Shown piece by piece: positions 32,179 through 44,096 of a stretch of 64,000 bases of DNA (position 1 is its first letter; the number at the start of each line of letters is the position of its first letter). Location: contig WOAB01000056.1 in NCBI GenBank assembly GCA_027886185.1, positions 5,084,001 through 5,148,000 on the forward strand, in the 5' to 3' direction. The stretch is from Rheum nobile (Eukaryota > Streptophyta > Magnoliopsida > Caryophyllales > Polygonaceae). The notes beneath the pieces are model-generated. The model saw only the letters and a program-made list of their open reading frames with translations, was not told where the DNA came from and did no database searches. The position numbers were made by a program, and so were the translations under genes.

Positions 32179-33753
32179 ATGATAGGTTCCGGTGATGAAC
32201 ATGTTACTGCAAATGGTTCCCATGTCGATATGCAGGCGATGCTACAACAGTTGACTTCTACAGTCGCGCAGTTGTCTGCGAAGTTTGACTCGTTGGAGAC
32301 CCGCTCCAACCCACTCCCGGCTGCGCAGGAACACATTGGTCCATCGCATAGCGCACCGCTTCCCGCCACCGAGCCCTTGGTCGACCAAGCCACGGCCTAC
32401 CAAGCGGCGATGGACGAGCGTCGCCAACCGCGAGCCACTAGCACCGACCGCATACGCCCGATTCGGCATCCCGTACCTCGTGATAGGTCTGAGTCCCCTC
32501 CTATGTCGATACATTCTAGTTTATGGGGTGATGATGATATGCAGGACTATGAGCGCGAGGAGCATAATGAGTGGCGTCCTTACCGCCCCCGGAATGACCG
32601 CGGACAGCCCCGCCGCCGTGAAGCCGAACAAGACGGCATTGGACGGATCAAAGTGAAGATCTCGGCTTTTGATGGAAAGTGTGATCCAGACGTCTACCTT
32701 GAATGAGAGACGAAGATTGAGCAGATTTGGGGTTGCCACAATTTCCCTGAACATAAAAAGGTACAACTCGCTGCTCTTGAATTTACTGGTTATGCTTTGG
32801 TTTGGTGGGATTCTATTGTGAAGGCTCGAAGACAAGCCATGGACCCTCCGGTCAACACATGGAACCAGATGAGAGCTATGATGAGGGCCCGCTTCGTTCC
32901 CCACCACCACAATAGAGTTCTCCGCAACCGTTTGGTGACTATGAGGCAAGGCTCTTTAGGTGTTGAAGAGGTCTACAACAATATGCAGATAGCCATGGCA
33001 CACGGCAACGTCGTCGAAGATGAAGAGGCCACTATGTCCAGGTATCTACGTATCTTGCATCCTCATTTAGCTGACACTATAGAATTGTATCCCTATTCTA
33101 CCATGACAAATTTGCTACACCAAGCAATTAAAGTAGAGAGACAATTCAAGTCCAGCTATACCCAACAACACCGCACGGTGCCACAACGCCAAAGCTGGCG
33201 TCCCGACCAGCAGCAGGGCCGCACTGGACACCAGAGATCCCGCCCAGCAACCGGTCCGCCTCGCGGCAATGAGCAGAATTCCCGTGGTGCGCACCCCTCT
33301 ACCTCCACCGCACCACAGCAGCCCACACGGCCCGCCCCTGCAGTTACACGAGGTAACCCTACTGACCCTCCTCCTAGAGCTAGAGATATCACTTGCTTTA
33401 AATGTCAAGGAAAGGGTCATTACATGAAGGATTGTCCTAATACTCGTGTTTTGATGATTAATCATTTGGGTGAGTTAGAGTCTGAGTCTGACACTGAGCA
33501 TGAAAATTTAGTTGCTAGCCATGATATGAATGAGCATGCCAATGATGATGATTTGGATTTTATTGAATATGAGCATGGTGATTCATTGATTGTTAGGAGG
33601 ACTTTGCATGTTAATCAGGCTCCTTGTGATGATAATCAGCGTGATAATTTATTTCATACAAGATGTCTTGTTAAAGGGAAAGTTTGCAACATGATTATTG
33701 ATGGTGGTAGTTATTGTAATATTGCTAGTGTTGAATTAGTTAATAAACTATAA
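32179..33753 (+). pseudogene. Gypsy gag-protease, one internal nonsense codon (element C)
   Basis: From the ATG at 32179: an N-terminal Gln/Pro-rich region, then KVKISAFDGKCDPDVYLE and TGA at 32704-32706 in a place where Trp is expected (the family reads DxYLEWExK). After the stop, in the same frame, come the retrotransposon gag domain (YALVWWDSIVKAR, NTWNQMRAMMRARFVP), a basic Gln/Pro/Arg stretch, the zinc knuckle CFKCQGKGHYMKDC near 33405, and the protease region with NMIIDGGSYCNIAS near 33690. The frame ends with TAA at 33751-33753, again in frame with pol. These two stops make the gag-pol chain unreadable. Confidence 0.88.
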
Positions 33754-33765
33754 CTCCCTACTTTT

Positions 33766-36378
33766 TTGCATCCTAGACCTTATAGACTTCACTGGATGAA
33801 TGATTGTGGTGAACTCAAGGTAAATAGGCAAGCTAAGATTACACTTAAGCTAGGAACTTATGAGGATGAAATTTTATGTGATATTGTTCCTATGCAAGCT
33901 TGTCATATTTTGTTAGGTCGTCCTTGGCAATTTGATAGACATGTTATTCATGATGGACGTACTAACCAACATGCCTTTGAGTTTCGTGGTAGGAAAGTGG
34001 TGTTGAAACCGATGACGCCGCTTCAAGTGGCTGAGGCTTATGATAAGAAAAGAGAGGCCGAGCGTAAGGGTAAGTCCCCAGCCGAACCATCCACTGCCTC
34101 CACACGGACCGACCTCACCCTCGCCTCTACCCCTAGCCGAGTGCTCTTAGCATCCAGCAGAGACCACCTGGTAGATTACCTTCCCCCGGACGTCGCCCTC
34201 ATGTCCCTTTGTCAGGCCTATACCCTGTTAGGTGACGACGACCGAGCTACACTCCCAGCTGCTGTCCAGACCCTTTTAGCTGAGTTCCTTGATGTTTTCC
34301 CGGATGAGATACCCCCTGGCCTACCCCCTATTAGAGGCATTGAGCACCAAATAGACCTGATTCCCGGTGCTACCCTACCCAACCGGCCTGCCTATAGGAT
34401 GAACCCTACTGAGACCCAGGAAATCCAGAACCAAGTCCAGGACCTTCTAGATAAAGGGTATGTTAGAGAGAGCCGATCCCAGTGTGCTGTGCCTGTCCTA
34501 CTCGTCCCCAAAAAGGACAATACTTGGCGTATGTGTGTTGATTGCAGGGCTATTAATAACATCACGATCAAGTACAGGCACCCGATCCCCAGGCTCGATG
34601 ACATGTTGGATGAGCTCCATGGCGCCTCCACCTTCTCCAAGATCGATCTTCGCAGTGGATACCATCAAATCCGGATGAAGGAAGGAGACGAATGGAAGAC
34701 ATCATTCAAGACGAAGTTTGGTTTGTATGAGTGGCTTGTTATGTCTTTCGGTTTGACTAATGCCCCCTCTACTTTTATGCGTCTTATGAATCATGTCTTG
34801 AGATCTTTTATTGGTAGATTTGTTGTAGTTTACTTTGATGATATTCTGATCTACAGTAAATCTTTGGAAGCACATGCAGAGCACCTCAGGGAAGTTTTAT
34901 CCACTCTCAGAGCTGTACAGTTGTATGGAAATCTGAAGAAGTGTGATTTTTGCACTGACAGAGTTGTGTTTCTTGGTTTTGTAGTGAGTGCTCATGGACT
35001 GCAAGTGGATCAAGAGAAGGTGCAAGCCATCCGTGACTGGCCGACCCCGAAGAACCTAGGTGACGTGCGCAGTTTCCACGGCCTGGCTGGCTTCTACAGG
35101 AGGTTCGTTCGAGATTTTAGCACCATTGCAGCCCCGCTGACAGAGATCACAAAGAAGAATACCCCATTCCGTTGGGGTAAAGCTCAAGAAAAGGCATTCC
35201 AGACTCTCAAGCATCGTTTGACACACGCGCCATTGCTGGTTCTGCCTGACTTCACTCGCCCCTTTGAAGTAGAGTGTGACGCCTCTGGCATTGGTATTGG
35301 AGGAGTCCTCATACAAGAAGGTAAGCCCATTGCCTTCTTTTCTGAGAAGTTGAAAGGTGCATGCTTGAATTATTCTACTTATGATAGGGAATTATATGCC
35401 TTGTTTAGAGTGCTGAAAACTTGGCAACACTACCTTTGGCCTAGAGAATTTGTGCTTAAAACTGATCATGAGTCCTTAAAGCATTTTAGGAGTCAAGATA
35501 AGTTGGATAGGAGGCATGGTAGGTGGATGGAATTCATAGAAACATTTCCCTATGTGATTAAGTATAAGAAAGGAAAAGATAATGTTGTAGCTGATGCCCT
35601 TTCTAGGAGACATACACTCTTGACTACTTTGGATGCTCGAGTCCTTGGATTCGTTTATATTAAGGAGTTGTATGATATGGATGCTGATTTTGGAGTGATT
35701 TATAAGCATTGTGTGGAAAAGGGTTCATTTGATAAGTTTTTCTTGTTTGATGGATTCTTGTTTCGAGTTGATAAGGTGTGCATTCGTGTTTGTTCTCTAC
35801 GGTTGTTACTTGTTGATGAGTCCCATAGAGGTGGATTGATGGGTCATTTTGGTAGAGATAAGACTTATAACATGTTGCATACTCATTTCTATTGGCCATA
35901 CATGCTTAGGGATGTAGAGAATTTTATCAAACGCTGTGTTGAGTGCTTACAGGCTAAATCTAAGGCAAAACCGCATGGTCTTTATACTCCCTTGCCTATT
36001 CCTTGCTTTCCTTGGGTTGATATTAGTATGGATTTTATTGTTGGATTGCCCAGGACTAAGAAGGGGAGAGATTCTATATTTGTGGTTGTTGATAGGTTCT
36101 CTAAGATGGCTCACTTTATTGCATGCCATAAAACTGATGATGCTAGGAATGTTGCTGATTTGTTCTTTAGAGAGATTGTTCGGTTGCATGGTGTACCTCG
36201 TACTATTGTGAGTGATAGGGATGTCAAATTTCTGAGTTACTTTTGGAAGACTTTGTGGGGTAAACTTGGTACTAAGTTGTTGTTCTCTACTGCTAGTCAC
36301 CCCCAGACAGATGGACAAACTGAGGTCACTAACCGTACATTGGTACTATCCTTAGGGCTGTTATTAAATCTAATCTGA
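33766..36378 (+). pseudogene. Gypsy pol: protease end, RT, RNase H, integrase (element C)
   Basis: Continues the gag frame after the TAA at 33751. Contains the rest of the protease (ILLGRPWQFDRHVIHDGR), RT from about 34290 (FPDEIPPGLPPIRGIEHQID, PVLLVPKKD, catalytic VVYFDDILIYS near 34835), RNase H (FEVECDASGIGIGGVL, LKTDHESLKHF, ADALSRRHTL), the integrase zinc finger (GLMGHFGRDKTYNMLHTHFY...CVECLQAK) and the catalytic core (SMDFIVGLPRTKKGRDSIFV, TIVSDRDVKFLSYFW, HPQTDGQTEVTNRTL). A 1-nt loss near 36340 shifts the frame and ends it at 36378. The remainder is at 36379-37076. Catalytic residues look intact up to the frameshift. Confidence 0.9.
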
Positions 36379-37076
36379 AAAGTTGGGAAGAAGCCTTACC
36401 ACATGTTGAGTTTGCTTATAATAGGACTATTCATTCTTCTACTAATATGTCCCCTTTTGAATGTGTGTATGGTTTGAATCCCCTAACCCCTTTGGATCTT
36501 AAGCCGTTGCCTTTACCGGAATGAGCAGACTTTGATGCTGATAGACAGGTTGAGTTCATGAAGGAGCTGCACGAGCGGACCAAGGCTCGTTTGGAAGATA
36601 CTGCAGCGAAGAACGCAGCCCGAGCTAATCACGGCCGGCGTCAAGTGTTGTTCGAGCCCGGCGACTTGGTGTGGCTACACCTGCGCAAGGAGCAGTTCCC
36701 GGAGCAGAGGAAGTCGAAGCTGTCTCCCAAAGGTGATGGACCGTTCAAGGTGCTGAAGAGAGTAGGCGACAATGCCTATGTGTTGGAGCTGCCCGATGAC
36801 TATGGCGTGAGCCCGATATTCAATGTCGGTGATCTTACCCCTTATGCAGCCGCTGATGTTGATGACTCGAGGACGAGTCCTTTTCAAGAAGGGGAGAATG
36901 ATGAGGAATCATCCCCGCCATTAGTGCCAACCTTTGATGGACCGATTACTAGGTCAAGATTGAAGGAACTACGTCAAGAGCTGGAGACGTTTATGGCACA
37001 TGATGTATCACATGACGAAGAGGACAAGTCCAAAGTCAAGGCGTTGACTTTATTGGTCAACGTTACATATGTTTAA
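36379..37076 (+). pseudogene. Integrase C-terminus and polyprotein tail (element C)
   Basis: After the frameshift: the integrase end (VEFAYNRTIHSSTNMSPFE), a TGA near 36522, then KELHERTKARLEDTAAKNA, the SH3-like FEPGDLVWLHLRKEQFPEQR, the KLSPKGDGPFKVLKRVGDNA block, and VSPIFNVGDLTPY. The frame passes the polypurine tract and enters the 3' LTR, where it encodes DGPITRSRLKELRQELETF and stops at 37076. The same tail is seen in the 5' LTR (about 30480-30652), without its upstream protein. No chromodomain motif was found. Confidence 0.85.
36886..36898 (+). other. Polypurine tract of element C
   Basis: AAGAAGGGGAGAA immediately before the 3' LTR at 36899. It is also translated as part of the polyprotein tail. 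Confidence 0.85.
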
Positions 37077-37632
37077 TCTTATTAATTTCTGCATTGGATA
37101 TTTTTAGGATTATTATTTAATTGTTTTAAGCTTTCTATTTTCGGATATTTCGGGATTAAGTGTAACCCGTTTTTGGGAAGCTAGGGCCGGCCCTCCTAGG
37201 GTATTTAAGGCCTCCCTTGTCTTCTTCATTAGGCAGATTTCTCATATTGTTAAAACACAAAAACAGAGCTTGGTTTTTTCTTTGAAAACTCGGCTCCCCG
37301 TGAGAGTCTCAATCGATTGTTCTTTCCTGCTTAGTTGTTTTCGTCTTTGTCAAGTCCCTCTGGAGTTGGTGATTTCGTACTTCATAAGCAATCCTCTCCG
37401 TGCTCCAAGTTCGTCAGCGATTCTTGGTTGTGTGGCGTTGTAGAGATCGGGTTGGTAGATCGTTCGACAAGGTTCCTTGCTATCAAGCAAGCGGGTTTTC
37501 TCGTCGTTTCTATTGGTTCTATCTATTATCCTATCCATTAGTTTCACTTCCGCCATTGTTCTAATCTTGTGTTTTCTTTTGTTTTGAGATCCGTTGCCTA
37601 GATCCATCTCCTACACGGCTAACCCCGTATCA
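36899..37632 (+). repeat. Element C 3' LTR
   Basis: 734 bp. Differs from 30475-31208 by G/A, G/A and T/C at three places (near 36971, 37091 and 37381). Confidence 0.95.
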
Positions 37633-37637
37633 TTTTC

Positions 37638-39857
37638 GAACCAAAATGACATGTTGTTCCACTTTATCTCGAATAAAGTGGAACCTCACATCATTATGTT
37701 TGGTCCTCTCATGGTATACATGATCTTTACACAGATAGAGAGCACTTTGACTATCCATATGCAACACAGTTTTGTAAGTTTTTTCCTTCTATCTTCATAA
37801 GTATACCTTGTAGACAAATAGCTTCCTTGGAGGCCTCAGTCGCAGCAATGTACTCTGCCTCAGTAGAGGACAGAGCAACAATTTGTTGCTGTTGTGACTT
37901 CCAAGAAATGCAGTTGCCACACCAGGTATACATATAGGAGGTAGTAGATTTTCTATTATCCTTGTTGCTAGCATAGTCAGAGTCAACAAAACCAAATAAC
38001 TCACCAAGTGAAGAGTGTTTACCATACAATAAACCAAAATTCACAGTTCCAGAAATATACCTTAGAAGGTATTTCATAGCAATCCAGTGTTTTTCACAAG
38101 GTTCAGACATGAATCTACTCAAAACACTTACAACAAAAGCAAGATCAGGTCTAGTGCAAATCATGGCATACATCACAGAACCAATAGCAGCATCATAAGG
38201 CACATATTTCATTCTTTGTTCCTCTTCCTTAGGTAAGGGAAGAATGGCCTTTGTAAGGTCAAGGTGCCCTCCTAAAGGCATAGGGGAAGATTTCACATTA
38301 GTAACTTTAAATCTTTCAAGTACCTTAAGCATATAGTCAAATTGAGACATCAAGATTTGTTTCTTAGACCTATCCCTTTCAATTTTAATGCCTAAAATTC
38401 TCTGAGCAGGACCAAGGTCCTTCATGTCAAAGTTTTTCTTGAGTTCTTTCTTAACATCATCAATTTTATGTTTAGATTTGCAGATAAGCAGGATATCATC
38501 AACATAAAGTAACACATAGAGAGGCAACTCGGTTTTGACATGTTTGAAGTAAAGACATGAATCATACTTGCTTTTCAGAAAACCCAATTTTTTCATGCAG
38601 GTATCAAACTTAATATTCCAGTGTCTAGGAGACTGATTTAGGCCATAGATAGACTTGTTCAGTAAGCATACATGATCAGGTTTGTTCTTATCTATAAATC
38701 CCTTAGGTTGTCTCATATAGATAGTTTCATTAAAGTCACTATGCAGGAAAGCAGTTTTAACATCCATTTGCTCAAGTTCATAGTCATAAACCGCAGTCAT
38801 GGCAAGTAATAATCTCATAGTCTTATACTTAGCAACAAGGGCAAATATATCATTGTAATCTTCCCCTTCTCTTTGGGTGAAGCCCTTTGCCACTAACCTA
38901 GCCTTGTATCTAGGTGGGTCAGTGGAAAGGACTCCATCCTTTAGTTTGAAAATCCACTTGCAATCAATAGTTCTAGCACCAGCAGGTTTAGAGACTAAAG
39001 TCCAGGTTTTATTTGCATGCATGGATTCAATTTCCTCTTTCATGGCAGTCAACCAATGATCAGAATGAGCACACTTAATGGCATGTTCAAAGAGTTCAGG
39101 AGTATAAGCATTCAAAACTTCAGCAATTATAAAAGCAAACTCATTAACACTATTCACATATTTCCTGTTAGGGATTCTATTTCTAGGAACCTTGTCTCTA
39201 GTAAGTTGGTAATTGGTCAAATCAGGGACCTCATCAAAAGGCATGTTCACAACATCAAAGTCATGCACATTGTCAGACATAGAGGGGGAAATATGGGAAC
39301 TTCCCTGCCCACCTGATTGGTGAGGTTGCACATTCGAGTGCTCTTTAGTACTTGGATGAACATTAAGATGTTCATAAAGAATACCATCAGAGTTTTGTCC
39401 AGAATAATTTGAAGAAGAAGCACCAGAGGGTGCAAGAGAATAGCCAATGTCAAATTTCTCATCATAGTTCTCAATAGGAGGACCAGTTGGCACATAGAAG
39501 TGATGTTCAGTGGAAGTGTACCTGTCTACATTCTCAGTAGAAGTAGTCAGTCTTTCTTTGAAATAAAATTCATGCTCAACAAATATGACATCACAACTAA
39601 CAATGACCTTATACCTACCTGGTTGTATAAGAAGCAGTTTATAACCTTTTACCCCTTCAGGGTATCCAAGCATGACACACTTGAGAGCCCTAGGATTTAG
39701 TTTTCCAGCAGAGTGTTGTGCATATGCAGTGCATCCAAAGGGTCTCAAATGTGTCAGTGCAGGCTTGGTTCCACTCCACATTTCTTGAGGAGTTTTGAAA
39801 CCAATGGCAGAGCAAGGAGATCTGTTTCCCGGGTATGAGGCAGTGGTGACTGCCTCA
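37638..39857 (-). pseudogene. Copia B: integrase end, RT and RNase H
   Basis: Minus-strand frame from MWSGTKPALTHLRPFGCTAY (end of integrase) through RT (VAKYKTMRLLLAMTAVYDYE, MDVKTAFLHSDF, LYVDDILL) to RNase H (FVDSDYASNKDNRKSTTS, VALSSTEAEYIAATEASKEA). It parallels element A almost block by block. A frameshift near 37775 breaks it before MDSQSALYLCKDHVYHERTK. Elements C and D cut it at 37637 and 39857. The RT palm motif is intact, but the protein is not producible from this locus. Confidence 0.9.
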
Positions 39858-41286
39858 TGATCAGCGCTACTTTATAGGGTTTAACTAGGAGTTGTTATCG
39901 GTGTTTTGGGTACCATTTAGAGATGTTTATAGCGTATTGTAGAGATTGGAGTTGAGAAGTAGAAGTGCGGATATGGTGGTTTAAAGAAGCTTAAATGAAG
40001 ATATATTGAAGAGAGAAGGAAGCCACCCAAGAAGACGAAGAATAGACCCAACTGGGTCTACAAAAGAAATCCGCGACCGCGGGCGAGCAGAATGCTTGGT
40101 CGCGGATAAGTCGAGAGCAAAGGATCAGAAAGTTAATTTTCCGCGACCGCGGAAATTCTTCCGCGATCGCGGAAATTCTTCCGCGATCGCGGAAATGTGC
40201 ATCAGCAAAGCGGGAGTTCGTCCGAAGTTTACTTTATCTTATTTTTCCGTTTTTCTTTTATTTTCTTTATTCCGGTTTATATTATTTTATTTCCTTTAAG
40301 ATTAGACTTGTTATCTTTTTAGCATTAGGTTTGGTTTTTAGGTTATTTAACCTAATTTCCATAGCAACCTTTCATCATCGTTTATCATTCAGTTTTCATT
40401 CAGCATTGTTTTCCTTTGAGTTATGAAGAACTAAGCACCCTTTGCTTAGTCCGATAATTGAAGCCTTGGTTTGAATTTGATTGTGAGATTATTCCTTTAC
40501 TCTATCCTTGAAAGTTGTTGATTCTCTTATGCTTTATCCCATTGAGTTATATTGATTTCTCTAGATTAGCTACCTAGTTTTATTGATATTATTCATACTG
40601 CAGGATTAGGGTTTTGAACTCTATTGGTTGATCTAGTTCATCAATTATTGTAATTAGTATTATTAATATTGGTTTCCCTAGCGTGACAAACTAGTTGAGA
40701 TTGATATTATCTATAGTGCTAGTTACCTTAATCTGGTCATCTTGTTGAGATTAATATTGTTCATACCTAATTCAGAGTAGCAAACACGATTTACAGGAAC
40801 GGGTTGTGAATGTTTATTGTGAAGACAATTGATTGCATGTCGAGTACTGACGGGTTGTTAAGTATTGCATGAGCCTATCTATTCCTGAACTTACTGCTGC
40901 TGTTAGATTTATCTTGATGGTTTCATGATTGTTTAATAGTTAGGGTTATCAGGACTGGTAGGACTGGTAACTATTTCAGAACAGGGATTAGGACATTTAT
41001 GAGGATTGAGGACTAGGAATAATCAATGATCAATCAACCAAACTAAATGTGGATATTTGTTTGGCTAAGTGTTTTTCCTAATTGATTACAAACCTTTGCT
41101 TTTGTTTCCTTTGTTTACTTGTTTACCAACAATCAACCAAAACCCCCATTTGTTACTATTGCATGCAACCTTACATAAAGAAAGACAACTCATTCTTGTG
41201 GGATTCGACCTTTGCTTGCCTATTCTACTAGTTTAGGTTATTAAGGATTTTACTTTGATAAGGTGATACGACTTTAGCCCCTATTA
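39858..41286 (+). repeat. Element D 5' LTR
   Basis: 1429 bp, starting TGATCAGCGCTAC and ending GCCCCTATTA (the 3' LTR ends CCCTATCA, so the terminal CA has become TA). Contains three tandem copies of a 20-bp palindromic unit at about 40139-40198. Confidence 0.88.
40071..40192. repeat. CCGCGAYCGCGG palindrome cluster in the D 5' LTR
   Basis: Perfect or near-perfect copies at 40071-40082, 40141-40152, 40161-40172 and 40181-40192, plus a half copy near 40098. The last three form a 20-bp tandem unit TTCCGCGAYCGCGGAAATTC. The 3' LTR has matching sites at 44310-44321, 44380-44391 and 44400-44411 (decayed), with one tandem unit fewer. Confidence 0.85.
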
Positions 41287-41289
41287 AAT

Positions 41290-41307
41290 TGGCGCCGTTG
41301 CCGGGGA
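41290..41307 (+). other. Primer-binding site of element D (tRNA-Asp)
   Basis: TGGCGCCGTTGCCGGGGA is complementary to the 3' end of plant tRNA-Asp, three bases after the LTR. This primer is characteristic of Athila/Tat-type gypsy elements. Confidence 0.9.
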
Positions 41308-41410
41308 GGCAAGTTTTTTTTTCTTTGTGTGCCAATTTTTGTATGGACCTATCTTACGGTCCACACCCGTGCTACTAATTTTTCCCTTTTTGATTTTTTT
41401 TGATACAGAG

Positions 41411-41839
41411 ATGGAGAGATTTCCGCAATTCTGGCAGGAACCGCGATATGACCCATACTCCTATGCATACACTCCAGGGTGGGGAGATCACACCAATCCG
41501 AGTTATGGGAACCAACAATACCCACTATATGGTCATGAATACCAGGAGTTCTACCCGGGGCCACAATCGTTCTATCAGCAGGGTACTCCACAACAATACT
41601 ATCCAGCTTACGAGCATAGCCCACCAATGTCCGACCCAAGTTCCCACATGTCTATTGAGGATATGCTTCGATCTCTCACCCAACGTCAACAAGAGACGAA
41701 GTCCATGATCCAGAACTTGGAAAAGCAGATTGAGCGAATGGTTCAAGCAACAAGCAACATGGAGGCCAGGGCATCGGAAAAACTACTACCTCACCCCGTA
41801 GTGCACCAGGGAGAGGATGTCCTTTCAATGACCCTCTGA
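41411..41839 (+). pseudogene. Gag-like N-terminal frame (element D)
   Basis: From the ATG at 41411 (MERFPQFWQEPRYD): a Tyr/Gln/Pro-rich low-complexity region (YGNQQYPLYGHEYQEFYPG) followed by a coiled-coil-like MSIEDMLRSLTQRQQETKSM and IQNLEKQIERMV. This matches the general design of the region before the protease in Athila/Tat-type gag, but the main gag domain is missing. A stop at 41837-41839 separates it from the next frame. Probably not functional. Confidence 0.55.
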
Positions 41840-41917
41840 AGCCATGATCAACTGCACGTCGGCCCCTTAGCTGAAAGGGAAGAACAAATTAGTGAGACGG
41901 ATGCAGAATACAGCGAG

Positions 41918-42745
41918 ATGTCTGCAGAGGAGAACTCGAGACCGCGGGAGGTGTACCTCGACCGTGGGTTACTCACTGAAGAGTTGGGCATTCCAGACGA
42001 TATCCGCGACCGCGATGTGCTCTCTGAAGAAGATTATTTTTTGGAACTAGAAGAATTCAGCGACCACGAAGAAGAAGGCCGCGACCACGGGGTTCTTGCT
42101 GAGGAAGAAGACGAAATCGGCGAATTTCCGCGACCGCAGACGGATTTCCGCGATCGCGGAAAAGTCGCTACTGAAGGGGAGCTGCTCGATGATTTTCCGC
42201 GACCGCAGACGGATATCCGCGATCGCGGAACAGCCCCTGGTGCCCAAGATCCTCTCGAAGCTGCCTACGACGCATATGTCTGCCCCCACTTTCCTTCGCT
42301 CAGTTCATTGAAGCCTCCCGCACCCTTTCCCGAGGCTCTGAAGGACACTAGAAAGGTGGAGAACGACAAGGATTTATTTGAAACCTTCAGTAACTGCGAG
42401 GCAAACGTCCCTTTGTTCAAACTGGCATACATCATCCCTCGCTGTAAGGAATTTTTAAAGGCGCTGCGCAAGATCAAGAAGAATCCGAAGGGGAAGCACA
42501 AGAAGGAAACAGTGATTCAAAAGGCAGATTTCTATACGCTGGATACGGGGCAGGACACGCATGCCGCCCCTGAGATGTTGGGTAGGCCATTTCTAAAGAT
42601 GGCAAGTGCACTCATTGATGTGAACAACGGTCCATCCACCATGAAGTGCAGGAGAATAGGGGTAAAGCTCAACATAGAGAATACAAAGAGACATCCCCCC
42701 GATCTTGACCCCAGGAGTTCAGTTGCTGTGAGCAACCCGAGTTGA
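41918..42745 (+). pseudogene. Acidic repeat plus protease-like fragment (element D)
   Basis: An acidic region containing repeated (F)PRPxxDxRDRG units, which are the translated CCGCGACCGCxG palindromes (about 42120-42230). It is followed by the gypsy gag-protease linker PPAPFPEALKDTRKVENDKD, LFETFSNCEANVPLFKLAYI and then MLGRPFLKMASALIDVNNG, the C-terminal end of an Athila-like aspartic protease. The protease active site and everything downstream are missing. The frame is open for 275 codons, perhaps maintained only because the element is recent or used in trans. Function unknown. Confidence 0.6.
42128..42228. repeat. CCGCGAYCGCGG palindromes in the D internal region
   Basis: Pairs at 42128-42139/42148-42159 and 42197-42208/42217-42228 form a duplicated 69-bp unit. 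A further copy CCGCGGTCGCGG is at 42959-42970, and degraded ones lie near 41940, 41958, 42005 and 42081. Confidence 0.8.
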
Positions 42746-44096
42746 GTGGGAGAGTAGTAGGTCGAGCCACGACAATAACTAAGGCGCTGTCCGGGAGGCA
42801 ACCCGAGGTATGTATTTCTTTTCTTGTCTTTCTATTCCATGTCTTTAATTGTCTTTGTGTTAGTTTGTTTTTGTTTGTGTTTTTGCATTTAGACTAACCT
42901 GCAGGAAGGAGGCCCGAAGCCAAATCAAAGACGGTGAACCACGCACCAACAACATTTTCCGCGGTCGCGGATAACCCACAGTAAGGCCTCCCTTTCCCTG
43001 CTCGAAAAAAAAAGTTTTACCGAAGGCCAGTTGTCCGAGTTTCCCATGGATAGACGGTGCACATCATGTTATCAAGGAGGAGACATTAGCCCCATATTTT
43101 TATTTGGAAACGATGATGACCCTACATTCGACAGCTAAGGAGGAGGAACACTAGAGCCCACACCACGATTACATCTGGGCTCTACCATGTGTTCGTTGAA
43201 GGTCGTGCAACCCCGATTCCTTGATATTCCACTACACCCTACAGTGGATCTATTTGGTTGCACGGTGGAGATTATTGGAAGACGAACCCGCCGCAACACC
43301 AGAGACATGAGCTTTTATTGATTTACCGCCAACAACAACTTTCCGTGTCCAAGCCAACTCGTCGACGGTTGTGAGTTATTTTTTGCTCTTCCATGTGCTT
43401 CAATTTTTTCTTGTCTTTCATTACATTGAGGACAATGCAATGTTTAAGCATGGGGGAGTGTTCTATACTCTAGTCGTTGAGAAGAAAGAAAGAAAATAAA
43501 GAAAAAGAAGAAAAAGCCAAAAATTCAAAAAAAGGCAAAAATATAAATCCTGGGATAAGTCGAAAACCCGAAAGGGCGGCTTAGGTAATAAGCAGGTGGC
43601 TTGGACCAGCATTAGGCTGGGGTAATAATTGGTCAAGAGTGATGTGAGTTTATATGAGCCCATCTATTGAAAAATGAAATGAGTGGCTTGGTGAAAACCC
43701 GAAAGTGCGCCTTGGCAAAATGAGTGAAAAGAAGAAGAGTGATTATTAGGATTCCTCATTTTACCTAGCGTGATGACATAAGAAGATGAGATATAAGAAG
43801 GATTCAGATAGGTCACTCTAGGAGGCATAAGAAGATAGATGGAGGCTAGGATTAGATTTTTATTCACTCTATGGTGTTCGGGATAAGCTTGGGGGAAATA
43901 CTTTGCTTTCCTTTAAGCTTGGATGTTGTATGTTTGTATTGTGCGTATTGTATTGGTGCATTGGAGTTTCATGTTTAGGTGCAATTCTTAGTGGAGAGAG
44001 TTTTTCTATGCTTCCTGAAACCTTGGGGATTTGATTGGAGGAGTAGGTTTCTTTTAGCTTACTCGAGAACGAGCAAGGTTTAAGCATGGGGGAATT
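42746..44096 (+). other. Element D 3' internal non-coding region
   Basis: No coding frame. Contains a purine-rich stretch (43486-43550), a TAAGCATGGGGGAGT tract near 43445 and the true polypurine tract AAGCATGGGGGAATT at about 44082-44096. The two similar tracts resemble the repeated GCATGGGGGA motifs of Athila/Tat elements. Confidence 0.6.

Larger units (their letters stand above)
30475..37632 (+). mobile_element. Element C: Ty3/gypsy (chromovirus-like) retrotransposon
   Basis: A complete plus-strand element, 7158 bp, in the RNase H end of copia B. LTRs are 30475-31208 and 36899-37632 (734 bp, three differences seen). The TSD TTTTC is at 30470-30474 and 37633-37637. It has a tRNA-Met primer site, a polypurine tract and gag-protease-RT-RNase H-integrase order. 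The coding frame carries nonsense codons and a frameshift despite the very similar LTRs. No chromodomain was recognised. The polyprotein tail enters the 3' LTR, a feature known from CRM-type chromoviruses, but I do not assign the lineage firmly. Confidence 0.95.

Noticed and set aside
36558..37076. Chromodomain at the C-terminus of element C
   Set aside because: The SH3-like integrase tail and the GPITRSRLKEL motif are present, but no chromodomain aromatic-cage pattern could be seen.
41290..41307. tRNA-Asp gene fragment
   Set aside because: It is the primer-binding site of element D (complement of the tRNA 3' end), not a tRNA gene.
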